Of a DNA stretch of 64,000 nt, positions 10,516 through 21,638 are shown piece by piece (positions within the stretch are counted from its first letter, which is position 1; each line of letters opens with the position of its first letter). The stretch lies in assembly GCA_022385755.1 (NCBI GenBank), contig MU278373.1, forward strand, positions 186,001 to 250,000, read 5' to 3'. The notes under the pieces are model-generated. The model did no database searches and had not been told where the DNA came from. It worked only from the letters and a program-made list of their open reading frames with translations. Both the position numbers and the translations under genes were made by a program. Source of the stretch: Trametopsis cervina. Taxonomy: Eukaryota; Basidiomycota; Agaricomycetes; Polyporales; Irpicaceae.

Positions 10516-11724
10516 CTAATGCCATCTGTACATGCCCATCGAAGACCCTCTCCTCGAATCTCCTCCCCGGGACTGACTCCAATAATCCTCCACTGTGAAT
10601 CCGGTCGCTACAACATCCACTGACTCTGGTAGACCCGCCTGCTTCCACGCTTTGTACCCCCCAATCATATCAGTTGCATTCAGCAGGCCCAAGTCGTGCA
10701 GAGAGGCCGCCGCCAGTGAGCTTGTGTACCCCTCCGAGCAGAACACGATCACGCGCAAGTCGTACCGATTCGCCACAGGCAGCCGATTCGCACATCGGGG
10801 GTCGAAACGCCACTCGAGCACGTTTCGCTCTACTATCACCGCGCCTGCGATGCTGCCCTCCTCCTGTCGCTGCTTCTCTGGCCTGATGTCAACCAGCACA
10901 ACAGGCCAAGGACTCGATGCGTCCCGTAGCTCACTGTACGCTGTCTCGGGTGTGATGCGCTCCAGACGTGTGCGTGCGTATGCGAGGATTGCATCGATGC
11001 CCATCGAGCCTGGTGGCGGCATGAGAGGATCCATGGGCTGCCGGGCTGCCTTGCGCACGACATCCCACAGCGCCACTTCATCGTACTGTGTAGTTCCAAG
11101 ACCTTGTACGAACCCTACCCACCGCTCGCCATCAGGCTGCTGAGCTGCCGATGCAGCGTCAAGCCGACCAACGAACTTGGATCCGACGAGCAGGGCTGCA
11201 CGAGCGACGAACTCGTGCGAGGAACCACATATGAGGAGAGGGACAGACGAGTCGGCTCCGGGAGGGGCCGTGGTAGATATGGCGAAGAGGTATGAGGATG
11301 TGAGAAGGGCGTGTTTAATTTGCGATGCCACTCGACGGAGAAAGAGGGGATCTGTAGAAGGCGCGATGGTCAGAACCACGCCTATTTTTGTAGAATCAAC
11401 TATTTCGGCATGTTGAATTGTCCGTAGGGCAATCGTCTGCGAGACTTGCTCGCGCACAGAGTCTAGTGTGCGCAGCGGCGATCCCGAGCTAACAATCGAT
11501 TCTCGATGGCTGCTTGTACTGTGCGATGATTCGGTAATTGAACTCGGAACTGGTGGGATGGTTTCTAGTGAGGCCCTAGGATCTAGCACTGGTACTGATG
11601 CTTCACTTGTAGGCGGCTTCACAGAGATCCTGGGGGTTATAACTTGTCCATAACTCTCTGTAGTTGAGCTAGTCATCGAAACCCGATGACTCGCATTGAG
11701 TGTGGCAGGGTCTTCTGAGATCAT
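10516..11724 (-). CDS. Rhodanese-domain sulfurtransferase-like protein, bacterial-looking C-terminus
   Basis: Single exon, 402 aa from the ATG at 11724. Residues 1-85 are Ser/Thr/Pro-rich and probably disordered. A middle domain (about 100-235) has alternating strands and helices and is not recognised. The C-terminal rhodanese domain (about 250-385) has LERITPETAYSELRD, a DIRPEKQRQEEGSIAGA motif, an RNVLEWRFDP signature and an active-site loop VFCSEGYTSSLAA with the catalytic Cys, then GGYKAWKQAGLP. Rhodaneses carry a persulfide on this Cys and move sulfur to acceptors. The ERNVLEWR and CSEGYTSSLAA motifs resemble single-domain rhodaneses of actinobacteria as I remember them, so ancient transfer is possible. 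The missing introns are consistent with that but not proof. It converges with the HSP70-like gene, 199 bp apart. Confidence 0.85.
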   Translation of the reverse strand: MISEDPATLNASHRVSMTSSTTESYGQVITPRISVKPPTSEASVPVLDPRASLETIPPVPSSITESSHSTSSHRESIVSSGSPLRTLDSVREQVSQTIALRTIQHAEIVDSTKIGVVLTIAPSTDPLFLRRVASQIKHALLTSSYLFAISTTAPPGADSSVPLLICGSSHEFVARAALLVGSKFVGRLDAASAAQQPDGERWVGFVQGLGTTQYDEVALWDVVRKAARQPMDPLMPPPGSMGIDAILAYARTRLERITPETAYSELRDASSPWPVVLVDIRPEKQRQEEGSIAGAVIVERNVLEWRFDPRCANRLPVANRYDLRVIVFCSEGYTSSLAAASLHDLGLLNATDMIGGYKAWKQAGLPESVDVVATGFTVEDYWSQSRGGDSRRGSSMGMYRWH

Positions 11725-13270
11725 TTTTAAGATATCCAACGAGCTACGTACAATGTCAACTACGCATCGACAATGTTGGTTCTGATTTAACGCACCTTAG
11801 ATAAATCGATCCCGTTCTGTGGTTTTCTAGCGCATGCTGTTCGTGGCAACTACAGAAATGATGGGTTAGCATGAGGTGGAGTATTGTGCATGGCCCAAAC
11901 AGGCAGGTGTTTAGGTTTATAAACGGGGATGGTAAAAGTCACGAAACCTTACTGCGTTCTCATGAGGCGAGAAGGATTTCAAAATTGACCAAGTAGTCTT
12001 CCCGACCGTTCTAGACCCCCACGCGCAATGCATGATACATGTTAGTTTCCAAATGAAAGGTTATCACCTCGCGAAGAAAACCATACCATGCGCGCCCCTA
12101 TGAAGAGGAGTACACGATGGATTCGACGAGTCCCCTGTCATGAAACGGCCTAGGCCAATATGACCGAACTACGCCTGCGCTGGAATGCTATTTTTTCTCA
12201 AATCGACTTCAATACGCCGTTGATCGCTTTGTAACGAACACAAACGCATATTCTAGAAGGTTTCGACCAAGTTGTACCGATGTTTCACATGCGAGTAATC
12301 GCAGTCCATGGAAGCTCCTCGTTCGGAAATACAAGTCTCAAGTCCTGCCATGTAACCTTGGCCCCAGCAGCCAACAATGAACAATAAATGAGCTCCGCGA
12401 GTAGTGCAAAAATGGGGTAAGTAGCAATATGGGTGGCACTTATACTGGGATAACCAGAAGTGTGCACGTATGTGTGTACGGCTTAGCAATGTGCGTCACT
12501 TCCGTCGTCCATGTCGAGTTCCGATGACTTCCATGCATCGAAGTTACTTCGAGACGGACTACTGGACGTCGACTTATCCCCATTGCTATAGGCTGGTTGA
12601 TGCAGGTCGCCGTTTAGAAGATTGGCCGCGCTGCTAGAACTTTTGATTTAATTGTTTGGCCCCTAGTGAGAACTATATCAGACGATTCTCATTTCGTAAG
12701 GCTTACCTGACTGTCCTTTGTCCGCGAGATGTAATCCAGATACCATAGAGTTGGCCACCAGCTCAATCGTCATCAGCATGTGCATTTCAATAACAGTATT
12801 CTCGGCGGTTCACCCACGACTAGCTCCACATAACGTCTGCGCCCTCATAGATACCGCACCGCACAAGACACACGATCTGACAGTCTGAAGATCGGAACCT
12901 CTCTAAGTTTGAGTTAAAGTTTTTCTCTACCCGCAAGCGTCTCAGATTCTTGCAGTAAAATTGGTATGGAACCTACTTGAATGTCGTAAGCGTCCCAAGG
13001 GACCGAGGGAAGAGCCGAGGGAAGGGAAGCTAGACAGCATACTACCATATCGTCACCCCTGACGTCGCTCCATCCTCCTGTGGCCAGGCAAACATGCTTC
13101 AGAAGTCTGTCAAGCGTATCTACGAACACTCCTAATTAGTATCTAATAACTGACATGCCTATCTCACAAGCAGTGCACTCACGACTCACGACTGTCTGCC
13201 TCTCACACGGGAGATGCCCGAGCACGGCCGATGGGCGATGACCCTTGCAATTGGGTGCACAAATTTCTCT
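11725..13270. other. Intergenic, about 1.5 kb
   Basis: No confident gene. A short leftward ORF at 12285-12467 has a plausible peptide (containing VTWQDLRLVFPNEELPW), perhaps an exon remnant, but no neighbouring exons fit. Nothing else notable was seen. Confidence 0.4.
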
Positions 13271-13893
13271 TCAGAAAGTGTAATCCTTCTGAGTGCCAGA
13301 TACACGTGTATCATTGATCTTCCATATCCCATTTTTCTCGCGCCCTGAGATCGGAGGCATATTCGCGGGATCTTCCTCGTCTTCCTGAGTTGTACTCGAG
13401 CCTGATACGCGCAACGTGGGCTTGACACCCAGTGTCGCGCACAGAGCTTTGTAACGAGATCTTATTTGTCGGAAGAGCTTCGGAATATCGAGCTCAGATG
13501 TGTCTGCAGCCGACGGGTTGACACGCGGAAACTGGCCAACGAGGTCGAGCAGGTGCTGCGCATTGTGCACGATACGACTGCCAGTGTGTTCAGAAGCAGC
13601 ACATCGATGCCCACGCGAATGCGGCACTTACTCGTCCTTGCCATCCTGAGAGGCATGGATGGATTTCCACGTTAATGCGAAACCTTCGTAGAACCCGAGT
13701 TCCTCCCACATTTCAAATCCCTTTTCCCTACCAAGGTCTCGTCCTTCGATGAGCCCGTGAATCTTCCCGTGCTCATAACCGTCCTTGTAGCCTTCATCGT
13801 AGAACCTGACGAAATCTCAGTGGCGGACTCGGCGATCAACTATTTCACTGACGATTGCTCCACATGAACCAGAGATTCAAGATCGAAATCCAT
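13271..13893 (-). CDS. LTO1: LTO1 homologue, adaptor for ABCE1/Rli1 Fe-S maturation
   Basis: Three exons (13893-13853, 13805-13632, 13577-13271) give 173 aa with frame kept across both introns. The N-terminus MDFDLESLVHVEQSFYDEGY leads into the Yae1/Lto1 deca-GX3 repeat: Gly at every fourth position through YKDGYEHGKIHGLIEGRDLG, then EKGFEMWEELGFYEGFALTW. In yeast, Lto1 pairs with Yae1 and recruits the cytosolic iron-sulfur machinery to the ribosome-recycling ATPase Rli1/ABCE1. The C-terminal third is less conserved, and I do not see the Trp-ended tail of yeast Lto1 here (it ends SGTQKDYTF), so CIA targeting may differ or an extra exon may be missed. It is divergent from WHI2 with only 217 bp between start codons. 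Confidence 0.9.
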
Positions 13894-14110
13894 CTCAGCG
13901 GTCTTATAGAGTTCACCGTGCACGTCGTATCAGACCGTAAAAGAGAAAAGAAAGATCGTAAACGGCTGTCCGCAAGGCAAGTTAGATGTAATGGTCAGAA
14001 TTCAGTCGGAGATAGCTCGCGGAGTTTCGCATGGCACGTGTTCCAGCCTGCAACCGGCTCGACCTTGGCTGCATAATAACCAGCCACAGCTCGCACAACA
14101 TTCTCCAAAG

Positions 14111-15314
14111 ATGACTTCAGTAGCGAACCTGGCAAACTCACCAATAACACAGGTGTCTCAGACACCTGTGCAAACGAACTTGCAACCTCAACTGCTCACC
14201 AGGTTGCTACTCGACTTACGCGGCAAACGGTTCTCTGTGGACCGCGAAACTATCATGAATCTCCCCGAATCGGTCCTCCTATGTTTGTTTCCGAATGGTC
14301 TCGTTCTCAGTCGCCAGAGTGCTGCGTTATCGGATGGAGGTGGAGACGACGATTACGAGGAGCTGTATGGCGTCGATGTACGTACCGATCGTCTTGCTTC
14401 ACAACACGCGTTACTCACACGAACACAGTTCGACCCTGACTGTTTCTCATACGTGCTTTCATTCTTCCGCAACGCCTCTGAGGCATTCTATGGGACACCC
14501 AATTCTCCAGGCCTTTACGCAGCTCAACAACACCTGGCCGAGGGAGGAAGCTCGCCCACCTCTGACTTCGGCCCCACGCCGTCACAGAACCCGCTGCTAA
14601 CGAAACAAGCGATCATAGTTCTGCGTGAAGAATTAGAGTACTTTTCCATACCTCCTAAGGATGGCCAAGCGGCGACGAATGCCAACGGAATTGCAAACGA
14701 GCCTCTATTGGAATTGAAACGACAGTGTGGAAGCTACTTGTTACATAAACGGAATATTTTCACCGCGCTGCAGCGGAACGTGAACAAGGAGAACAACATT
14801 GCGGAGCAGCATCTTATCGACATGTTGTGCATGAGGTTCGTCGGCTCATTTCCTTTTTGCCGGGGCCCGATGTTAACGCGCTGTTCTCTTCTCTTAGTGG
14901 GTTCGACCGAGACGACGAGTGGGGCTATCGCGCACTCGAGCCATCACGTTGTTGCATCTCGTCGATCGCTCTGGTATTGCTCAAGACAGGCATTGTCCAC
15001 CAGACCCTTCCTAAGGGGGAGCGGCAGGTCACGATTGACTATGCCCAGATGGCAACTGCGCAGAAGCTGCTTCTCTTCTGGCGGAAACCGGCGGTGAGTG
15101 GCATGAAATACAGATACTATCGGGCCTGATATTAGACCATTCACAGCGCAAATGCTGGTGGGATGGCATCGAAGTCAACCTCGCTGAGAACGGTGAACCC
15201 GAAAGGGTCATCAAGTTGTGGGCACGACGCGTATGGACGTTGGAGCTAAGCCTGGTAGGTCGTGTTGAGGCTTGACAGTTGAATCTTACCTGACAGATTG
15301 CAAACCAGGTCTGA
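14111..15314 (+). CDS. WHI2: WHI2-like BTB-fold stress regulator
   Basis: Five exons (14111-14377, 14429-14835, 14898-15093, 15147-15254, 15297-15314) encode 331 aa. The protein has the BTB/POZ-like core of the Whi2 family: LLDLRGKRFSVDRETIMNLP with LPESVLLCLFPNG, then DPDCFSYVLSFFR, PLLTKQAIIVLREELEYFSI, LLHKRNIFTALQRNVN, and DDEWGYRALEPSRCCISSIA. In yeast, Whi2 works with the plasma-membrane phosphatases Psr1/Psr2 in general stress response and low-amino-acid TORC1 repression. The intron 14378-14428 is 51 nt with no in-frame stop, so unspliced RNA would read through it. The start at 14111 was chosen because upstream codons in the same frame show no family resemblance. The last exon is only six codons, so the exact C-terminus is less sure. 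Confidence 0.85.
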
Positions 15315-16390
15315 GGAGGCACCGTGGCCTGCTGGATCGCGGGCTCTGCGCGGCTTCGACCATGATGAGCGATACCCTCTGCACCATCCCCACACATTGT
15401 TTAGGAGTTCAGATACCCTTTTAATTAATCCTCATTGACACGCCACTGCACTGTGGCCGCATTGCAGTTGGGAGATGCTGCCGGACGGACCTATCATATA
15501 TCGCAGATTCCACGTCCAGGGTGACGGTGACGGTACGCTCATGAAATGCAGGCCGGATGAAATGACCCCTCTGTCCGTGTGTGCAGGATTTGGTGAACGC
15601 CGCAGGGCTGCCACTGCCACCTCACATCCAGTGCCATGAGTCCGATGATGCGTGCCGCTAAAGCGAGTTTCACAGTTGTACCCTCCAATGATGTTCCTCA
15701 ATTGTACGGAATACACCGCCACCTCCCTGGCTCCGTGCAGTGGCTGCACAAATAACACAACACTCTGGCCGCGAATCCACCCAGGACCCAGCTGCATTAC
15801 CGAGTTTTTCGCGAGACGATGAAATCCGCATATGAGATGTGGCTCAGCACCTGGAGCCGACGTCCGCTGGCCCGTGAGCATGCGCAGCCACCATGATCCC
15901 CGCGTTCACAAGTGGCTATCGGCCGCGAAATTGGAGTGCAACTGTGTTGGCGACGGAGGTGTGTAGGCTGGGCATGGGCAGACGAAGCGTCATATACTGG
16001 CCGGGTGTAATTGGAGCAAACTCAAGCTCACAGGCAGGGTCCGTCCGATCGACGGAAGTAGTTTTTTTTACGGCACATGCCATCAAGCTTTAACCGTTTA
16101 GTTAGTCGGTTGTTCCTTGAGAGTTGTTCTTGTCCTCAACAGCAATCCAGCTGCCAGGCTGAGTCTCCGCGCCAGAGACATGCTGCTTTCGTACACCAGT
16201 CAAAAGTCCGACACCTGCATCCATGTTACCTTACATTTCCGCCACCTTATCTTGCCCATCCTTGACTGCCCCCACTTCTGGGACCATCGTTCGCCTGATT
16301 CTACACGTCGTCCTCGGCGCAGGAACGCCTGCTCGCTGTTCGACTTCTGAACCGTCTGAACCTTGTCCGTGACAGGTTCGTCACTGACCT
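15315..16390. other. Intergenic, about 1.1 kb
   Basis: A 149-codon leftward ORF (15432-15881) exists but has no recognisable domain and no splice partners, and looks like chance. The segment otherwise holds the WHI2 3' region and the promoter of the Mediator-25-like gene. Confidence 0.4.
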
Positions 16391-18773
16391 ATGACCACCC
16401 CCTCGCGCGTTGCGTTCGCGGCACCAGATGCGCCTGGCCACGCCATAGTCGTCCTGGTACTGCTCGAGGGCTCCGGGGCCATGATCAGCAGCTGGGACGC
16501 CGTCCGCAGCTATTATTTGCCCCACATACTGGAGCCACTGTGTTCGAACCAACCTGAAGCTGCGGTCAGTTCTCATGATTTATTTCTTCCGAGCCATATT
16601 CATATGTTATTATTCACTCCTTCACCAGATACAAGTCGTGTGGCAGTTCTACACCGACCCATATGACCAGACCAATGGATTGTCGACAATGAGCTCCACC
16701 TACTCAGAGGCCGGTCGCGTAATTCCGGAATTTCACTTTGATGCCTCCGTCAACAGTCCGCTGTCACCAGCGACGCTCCGTCGGAGCATTGAGGTGAGCT
16801 ATGTCTTTTTCCAGCATAGCTTTGAGATTGACCCTCGCTAATAAAGACACTAAGAGCGAGTGCTCCTCGCGCCCGTGCAACGCTCCACCTGGTCGTAGTC
16901 GCCATGTCACAGCCGTTGGCGACGAGCCCGGGAATCTCCCAGCCCAATGTGCTCGGCGGCCACGAAAACTGGCAATCGATGGCTATGCTGCTCAATCAGG
17001 TACGTGATTATCGCCTACTATATTACGACAGATCAACTTCATGCCTTCTCTCCGTCTTGTCCAGAATCGTGTGAGGCTGCATATGATTCTGGATGCAAGC
17101 CCTCATCTGAACGTTTTGCGTGATCTCTATCACCACACGGTCCGTAGTGTATTACCCATCCTCTCCCGTTCCTCTTTCGAGCTGATCTGCCTCGCATAAT
17201 ATTAATAACAGCTCGCTATGCAGTCGCGGCTCGCAGTGCCTCTGTGGTTTCAAGTGGACCCAAGGCACTCCGTCCATCTGTCCGCCAAAAACGTTTCTTT
17301 TGACAGCCGAGGTAATTCTTCTCTCTCTACATCCAGAGGGGGGAAATCCCTGATACGCTACGCTTCTCAGACGCACCCCTGGCAATACCCACCAGCGCTC
17401 CATCCAGTGTCCCAGTCACGCCTCACGCGACGACGTCTTCCCTTCCGCTGTCCTCGCCTACGCATGACGCCCCGGGTACGAGTCACTCATTGTCAGCCTC
17501 GCCGCCCAACCGGCGTCCTCGTCTCAAGTCCAAGGAATCCGCCCAGGGTGCCCCTCCTGTCGGCGACGCAGCAGGTCCTGGATTAGTCAATTACCTCAAG
17601 CAGATGCATGGGCTAACCAAAAAACGGACGCACGGTGCGAAAGGGGGAAAGAAGGTCACGTCTTCCACTGCCGACCTTGCCCGCCCGAGCTCATCTCGTC
17701 CTATACTCCCACGGCTCGAGCTTCCAACGACAAACCTCACCACAGCGCTTGGAGATCCCAAGGGCAAACAGACGGAGCGCGCTGCACTCGAGGCTGCCTC
17801 GTCCGGAGGAAGCCGTTATGCACCCATTGCTCCAGCAATGTCCCCAACCAGACATCGTACCTCCGATGAGGAGCGTCATGTGCCACATCAGCCTCGTCGG
17901 TGGCCGTGGCTGCAGCCAGCGCCTGTTTCTCCTCCCACCCCAGATGACCCCCAGCTGAGCCCCGGTGCACTAGAAGCACTGCGCAATTTGCAGACCATCG
18001 AACCAGCAGTCCCAAGGAGGAGCACGCAGCTTCCCGGAGAACGCACCCCTCCAGCTGGAGCGAGGAGGGGAGAAGCCGGTCATGAGATGTATCGCAACGT
18101 CCCCGGCACACAGTCCCAACAGCAGGGTGCTTACCCTCATACAGCGATGTCCTCGCCTTCCCGAACATCATCTTTACAGGGATCGCACACAGGCTACCCC
18201 TCAGCCTCAGGTGATTATCATTACATCACGAATGCACCCCCTTACGGCTCACCTCTCTCCCCAGCATCCCAAGTCGCGCAGCACTATGGCGCGTATAGCG
18301 GCCCCGTATACATGATCTCAACTGGAAACCAGCCGTCGTCTCCTGCTGTTGGAGGCCCTGGTACGAGCGTTGATGAGTCAGAGAACCAGCCGTTCGTGAT
18401 CACGCCCGAGTACGAGGCCCTCGCCAACGCTGAGTTCGAGCACGCCGTGCGATCTGGCGCAATGCACGCCTCGATGACTCCCACCGTGCTCTCGCCGGTG
18501 ACGTCCACAGGCAGCGCGAGCATGCACGGCACTGGCAGTTACTTCGCAGCCGACCCGACTGGGTCCCAGGCTGCAACCGTTGCGCCGCCGTTGCAACAGC
18601 CGATGGGTTCTCGTGATCTGGCCCAGCCATACCCCCCGCATGATCCCTCAGGGAGGCCGCATGTGCTGTACCAACGCACCCACGATCAGCAGCCTGGCGC
18701 AGGAGGTAACGCGGGATATTTCAATCCTGAACACGACGACGAGGCGTCCCGGGCGGATCGATGGTACCGGTGA
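16391..18773 (+). CDS. Mediator subunit 25-like protein with VWA-type N-terminus
   Basis: Six exons (16391-16564, 16629-16793, 16847-16999, 17065-17139, 17212-17311, 17371-18773) give 689 aa. The first 220 residues resemble the von Willebrand A domain of Med25: AIVVLVLLEGSGAMISSWD, then YYLPHILEPL, a QVVWQFYTD strand and ATLHLVVVAMSQPL. In other eukaryotes this domain tethers Med25 to the Mediator complex in the nucleus, where it receives transcription activators. The rest (about 240-689) is Pro/Ser/Gln-rich, of low complexity and presumably disordered, with a short LVNYLKQMHGLTKK element near its start. The ACID activator-binding domain of animal Med25 is not visible. Identification rests on the VWA-like part only; another fungal VWA protein is the alternative. 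Confidence 0.65.
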
Positions 18774-19576
18774 TCGCGGGTTTTCGATGATATTCTCCAG
18801 TCCCTCTTCGCCTCGTCGCTCGCTCCGTCTTGTGCTCAAGCTCTCGAAATGTGTGTCTTGCTGTACATGTTCTGTGTCTCGTCGTCTCCTTGCCATATAT
18901 TATTCGTTTGTTGCTATCGTACGTCCCGCAGACCCTGATCTTCTCCCTTTTCAGTCAACACGCTGTATATATGTCGGGTTGAGAGCATCGGGCGACTTTG
19001 TTTATTACGTATACCTTATCTGTACCTGACATCAACCCGTGTACTTAATCAGTTTGTCTCGTACGCTACTTCCCTTAATCTTCAATCTTGATGACAGGGA
19101 CGAACATCCTGTGTCTCGGCGGGGTTGCATGCATCCAGGATTATCGCCGCACCTCTGGCAGCTGAGTATACAAGGAAGAGCCTAGTCGTGCCCAGATTTC
19201 TGAAACGTTTGGGATGTGCGGATTTAGAACCGCCGTGCGCATGTACAGGATGCCATCTGCCAGTGCTGAACGGTCGCCGGTGGGCCACGAACGGTATGCG
19301 TGGGAGCTATTAAAGTCTGCCTCTCGCCTACCCATGGGAATTCATATATTAGGTGTAACGTAGACGTACGACACGCACACACATCCCCTGCATTGCCTAC
19401 ACCGCGCTGTCCGGATAACTCTCGTTGTGGTACGAAGCCGAGTTCGCTCGTTCCGTGTGCGACGGTCACGGATGCCTATGTGTATGAACGTGCAGACTAT
19501 GCTATGATATTACATCTCACTGTTATAGACATTGCTATGTTGCTTCTGGCGTGTGTGATCCCGCGGAACGTAACAT
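18774..19576. other. Intergenic between convergent genes
   Basis: About 0.8 kb holding the 3' ends of the Mediator-25-like gene and the formamidase gene. I see no further gene or repeat. Confidence 0.5.
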
Positions 19577-20852
19577 TTACTTGTGACCAAAAATGGATTT
19601 GGGCATCATCATGCCGATCTGCGGAGAGGAATCAAGACAGCGCTCAACAGGGTTTGGAGCGCCTGAACAATCTTACCAGAAAATTCGGCATATCAACCTG
19701 TAGCGTGACACAACCTTGAGACTCCGGGGAGAAATCAGAACCTGAATTGGCTAACGCACCACTTCGTGCATCCGAAGATCGCCTGCTACACTGCAGAGCA
19801 TGTACGCCTGCTCTCTGGTCAAGTTATTGTCAGTGCATAACACTGTTATCATATGACGAACAGCGTCGCGAGTTGCTTCGCGGATGTCTATACAGCAGGG
19901 TCCAGATCAGAAATCAGAAATGGCAAGAACGAATGTTCTAAGTCACCAGGGCCAACACCGGTCGTGCAATAGTAGCCTTGCGAATCTTGTGGTATGTGCG
20001 GCGTGAAAAAATGAGGTGTTTTCACATATGGCTTGTCTTTCAGTACTGTCAACTTCACCGTCACATTGATCATGGTTTCGATGGCGGTTCCGCAGACCTC
20101 TGGTATTGTCATGAGCACGTCTCATTGTATTAAGACCCACGAAAGCGTACCTCCGTCTCCCTGTGCAGCGTGTCCGTCCTGACAGATGTGATGGACACAT
20201 CAGTTTCAGCCTGGTAGAACAAAACAGGACGTACACCAATAGAGAATAGAGCTCCTTCGACCTCTATCGGTAAATAGAGTGTTGTCCCCTTGGTGATATG
20301 CTTCGTGTCTATGTTGCCGCCCGTCCTATAAGGAGGAATAGTGGAATGTGGGCCCTTCTCCGCAGGTGCGACGCCCATCTCACCAGCAAACGGGCGTAAC
20401 GGAATCTTGATACCCTTCTCTTCGTCGAACCACGCGAAGTCTTTATGTTGTAAATCCCATATCTTCAGTACGACGTCCGGAAATTCGTCCGCAAGCAACC
20501 CAAATCCATTTAGGATTCCGGTCCAGCCCCAGTCAGCGGTGCTAATTTCTACAACCTCGACTTGCAGCGTGTCTCCCGGCACGGCAGACTCCACGTAGAT
20601 TGGACCATTGACTTGATCGAGCAGCGAAAAATTGAGCGTAGAAAGGGCTCCGGAAGTAGACGCTTGGGTTATCTGACCGTTCGAAGCATCCAAACAGTCA
20701 AAATGGACAGTTTCGCCTGATTTGACCCGTAGTGCGGGTGGGATACTGCACAAGGTCAGCCGGGCCTCAACAGTAGTGGACAAAAGAATTCGTCGCTACC
20801 TGTTATCCCACGCCAGGTGGCATTGCGAACGCTTGATTGAGTGGATGGACAT
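19577..20852 (-). CDS. Acetamidase/formamidase (FmdA/AmdA family)
   Basis: Seven exons (20852-20800, 20745-20235, 20178-20151, 20099-19947, 19887-19760, 19697-19677, 19618-19577) keep frame throughout and give 311 aa. Hallmarks in order: CHLAWDNSIPPALRV, GETVHFDCLDASNGQI, GPIYVESAVPGDTLQVEV, LPIEVEGALFSIG joined to DGHAAQGDGEVCG across an intron, TAIET, KTPHF, GYYCTTGVGPD and TREQAYMLCSVAGDLRMHEV, ending DMPNFLIGMMMPK. The family hydrolyses formamide or short amides to ammonia plus the acid using bound metal; DGH and the CG(T)AIE segment belong to the conserved active-site region. In fungi it is a cytosolic nitrogen-scavenging enzyme. Two tiny exons (28 and 21 nt) are needed to restore conserved motifs, which supports the model. 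Substrate preference cannot be read from sequence. Confidence 0.92.
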
Positions 20853-21638
20853 TTCTACGTACTAGAACAGAAAAGGTGAGTGGATGCTACCGAAGTGTTT
20901 AGCGAGGCATGATCTGACCTACCACTGAACCAATACTAAGGTCGCTTGACCGCCGGTGAAGGTAGGCGCAAACAGATGGGGCATAGTTACGCTCGTGGGT
21001 ATGCTGGATCCTGGGAGTTCTGATTACCCCAGCAGCCGTATCTATTCGCACCTTACATAGATCTGGTCTATCGATAACGGTTTATATCATCAGTGTCCAT
21101 GTCGCACATTGATAGATAAGAAGTGTTACAGTAGGGGATTTCTCTAGTGAGTAAGCATGTCTTCAGTGAGGTCTCAATAAATCTATCTCGTTAGCCTGTA
21201 AAATAGCAACACATCACTCACTGTCTGAACACGATATACAGCTAGACAAACCGTCTCTTATAGGAAGGTAGAAGTGGGAAGGCAAGGAGTTTGCTTTCAT
21301 TGCATGCTGCGGTTGCTTAAGCCCTGTAATGTCCTAACGATATGAGTAATGGCCACACGGTGATAGGACTGAGTGAGTCGCCAAAAGTCACTGTCACATG
21401 TTGTCACGATGACTAACGGCTACCTACTCGAACATGAATCTACATAACCACAAGTGATATATCACAAAGTATACATGAAGTATGGAGATCGCGTTGAATA
21501 CAAGGATGTGTGTGTGTGTGGGCTAAACTACAGTTGAAACAAATATTAGGGAATAAAGAGCTACACGGTGACTGAGGATCCTGAATTGTAGCAATACAGA
21601 CTCTAGGAGAGGGTATAGAGCCGGCATAGCTCAAGACG
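20853..21638. other. Intergenic, about 0.8 kb
   Basis: Formamidase promoter and the 3' flank of the next gene. A short TG dinucleotide run lies at about 21508-21520. Nothing else was seen. Confidence 0.5.

Noticed and set aside
12285..12467. Leftward ORF with a plausible peptide (VTWQDLRLVFPNEELPW)
   Set aside because: Only 60 codons, no flanking exons that join in frame and no family I can name.
15432..15881. 149-codon leftward ORF between WHI2 and the Mediator-25-like gene
   Set aside because: No domain, signal peptide or composition typical of protein; consistent with a chance ORF in GC-balanced DNA.
17312..17336. A 25-nt intron in the Mediator-25-like gene
   Set aside because: It leaves a stop in frame. 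The longer 59-nt intron 17312-17370 with a proper branch restores the frame.
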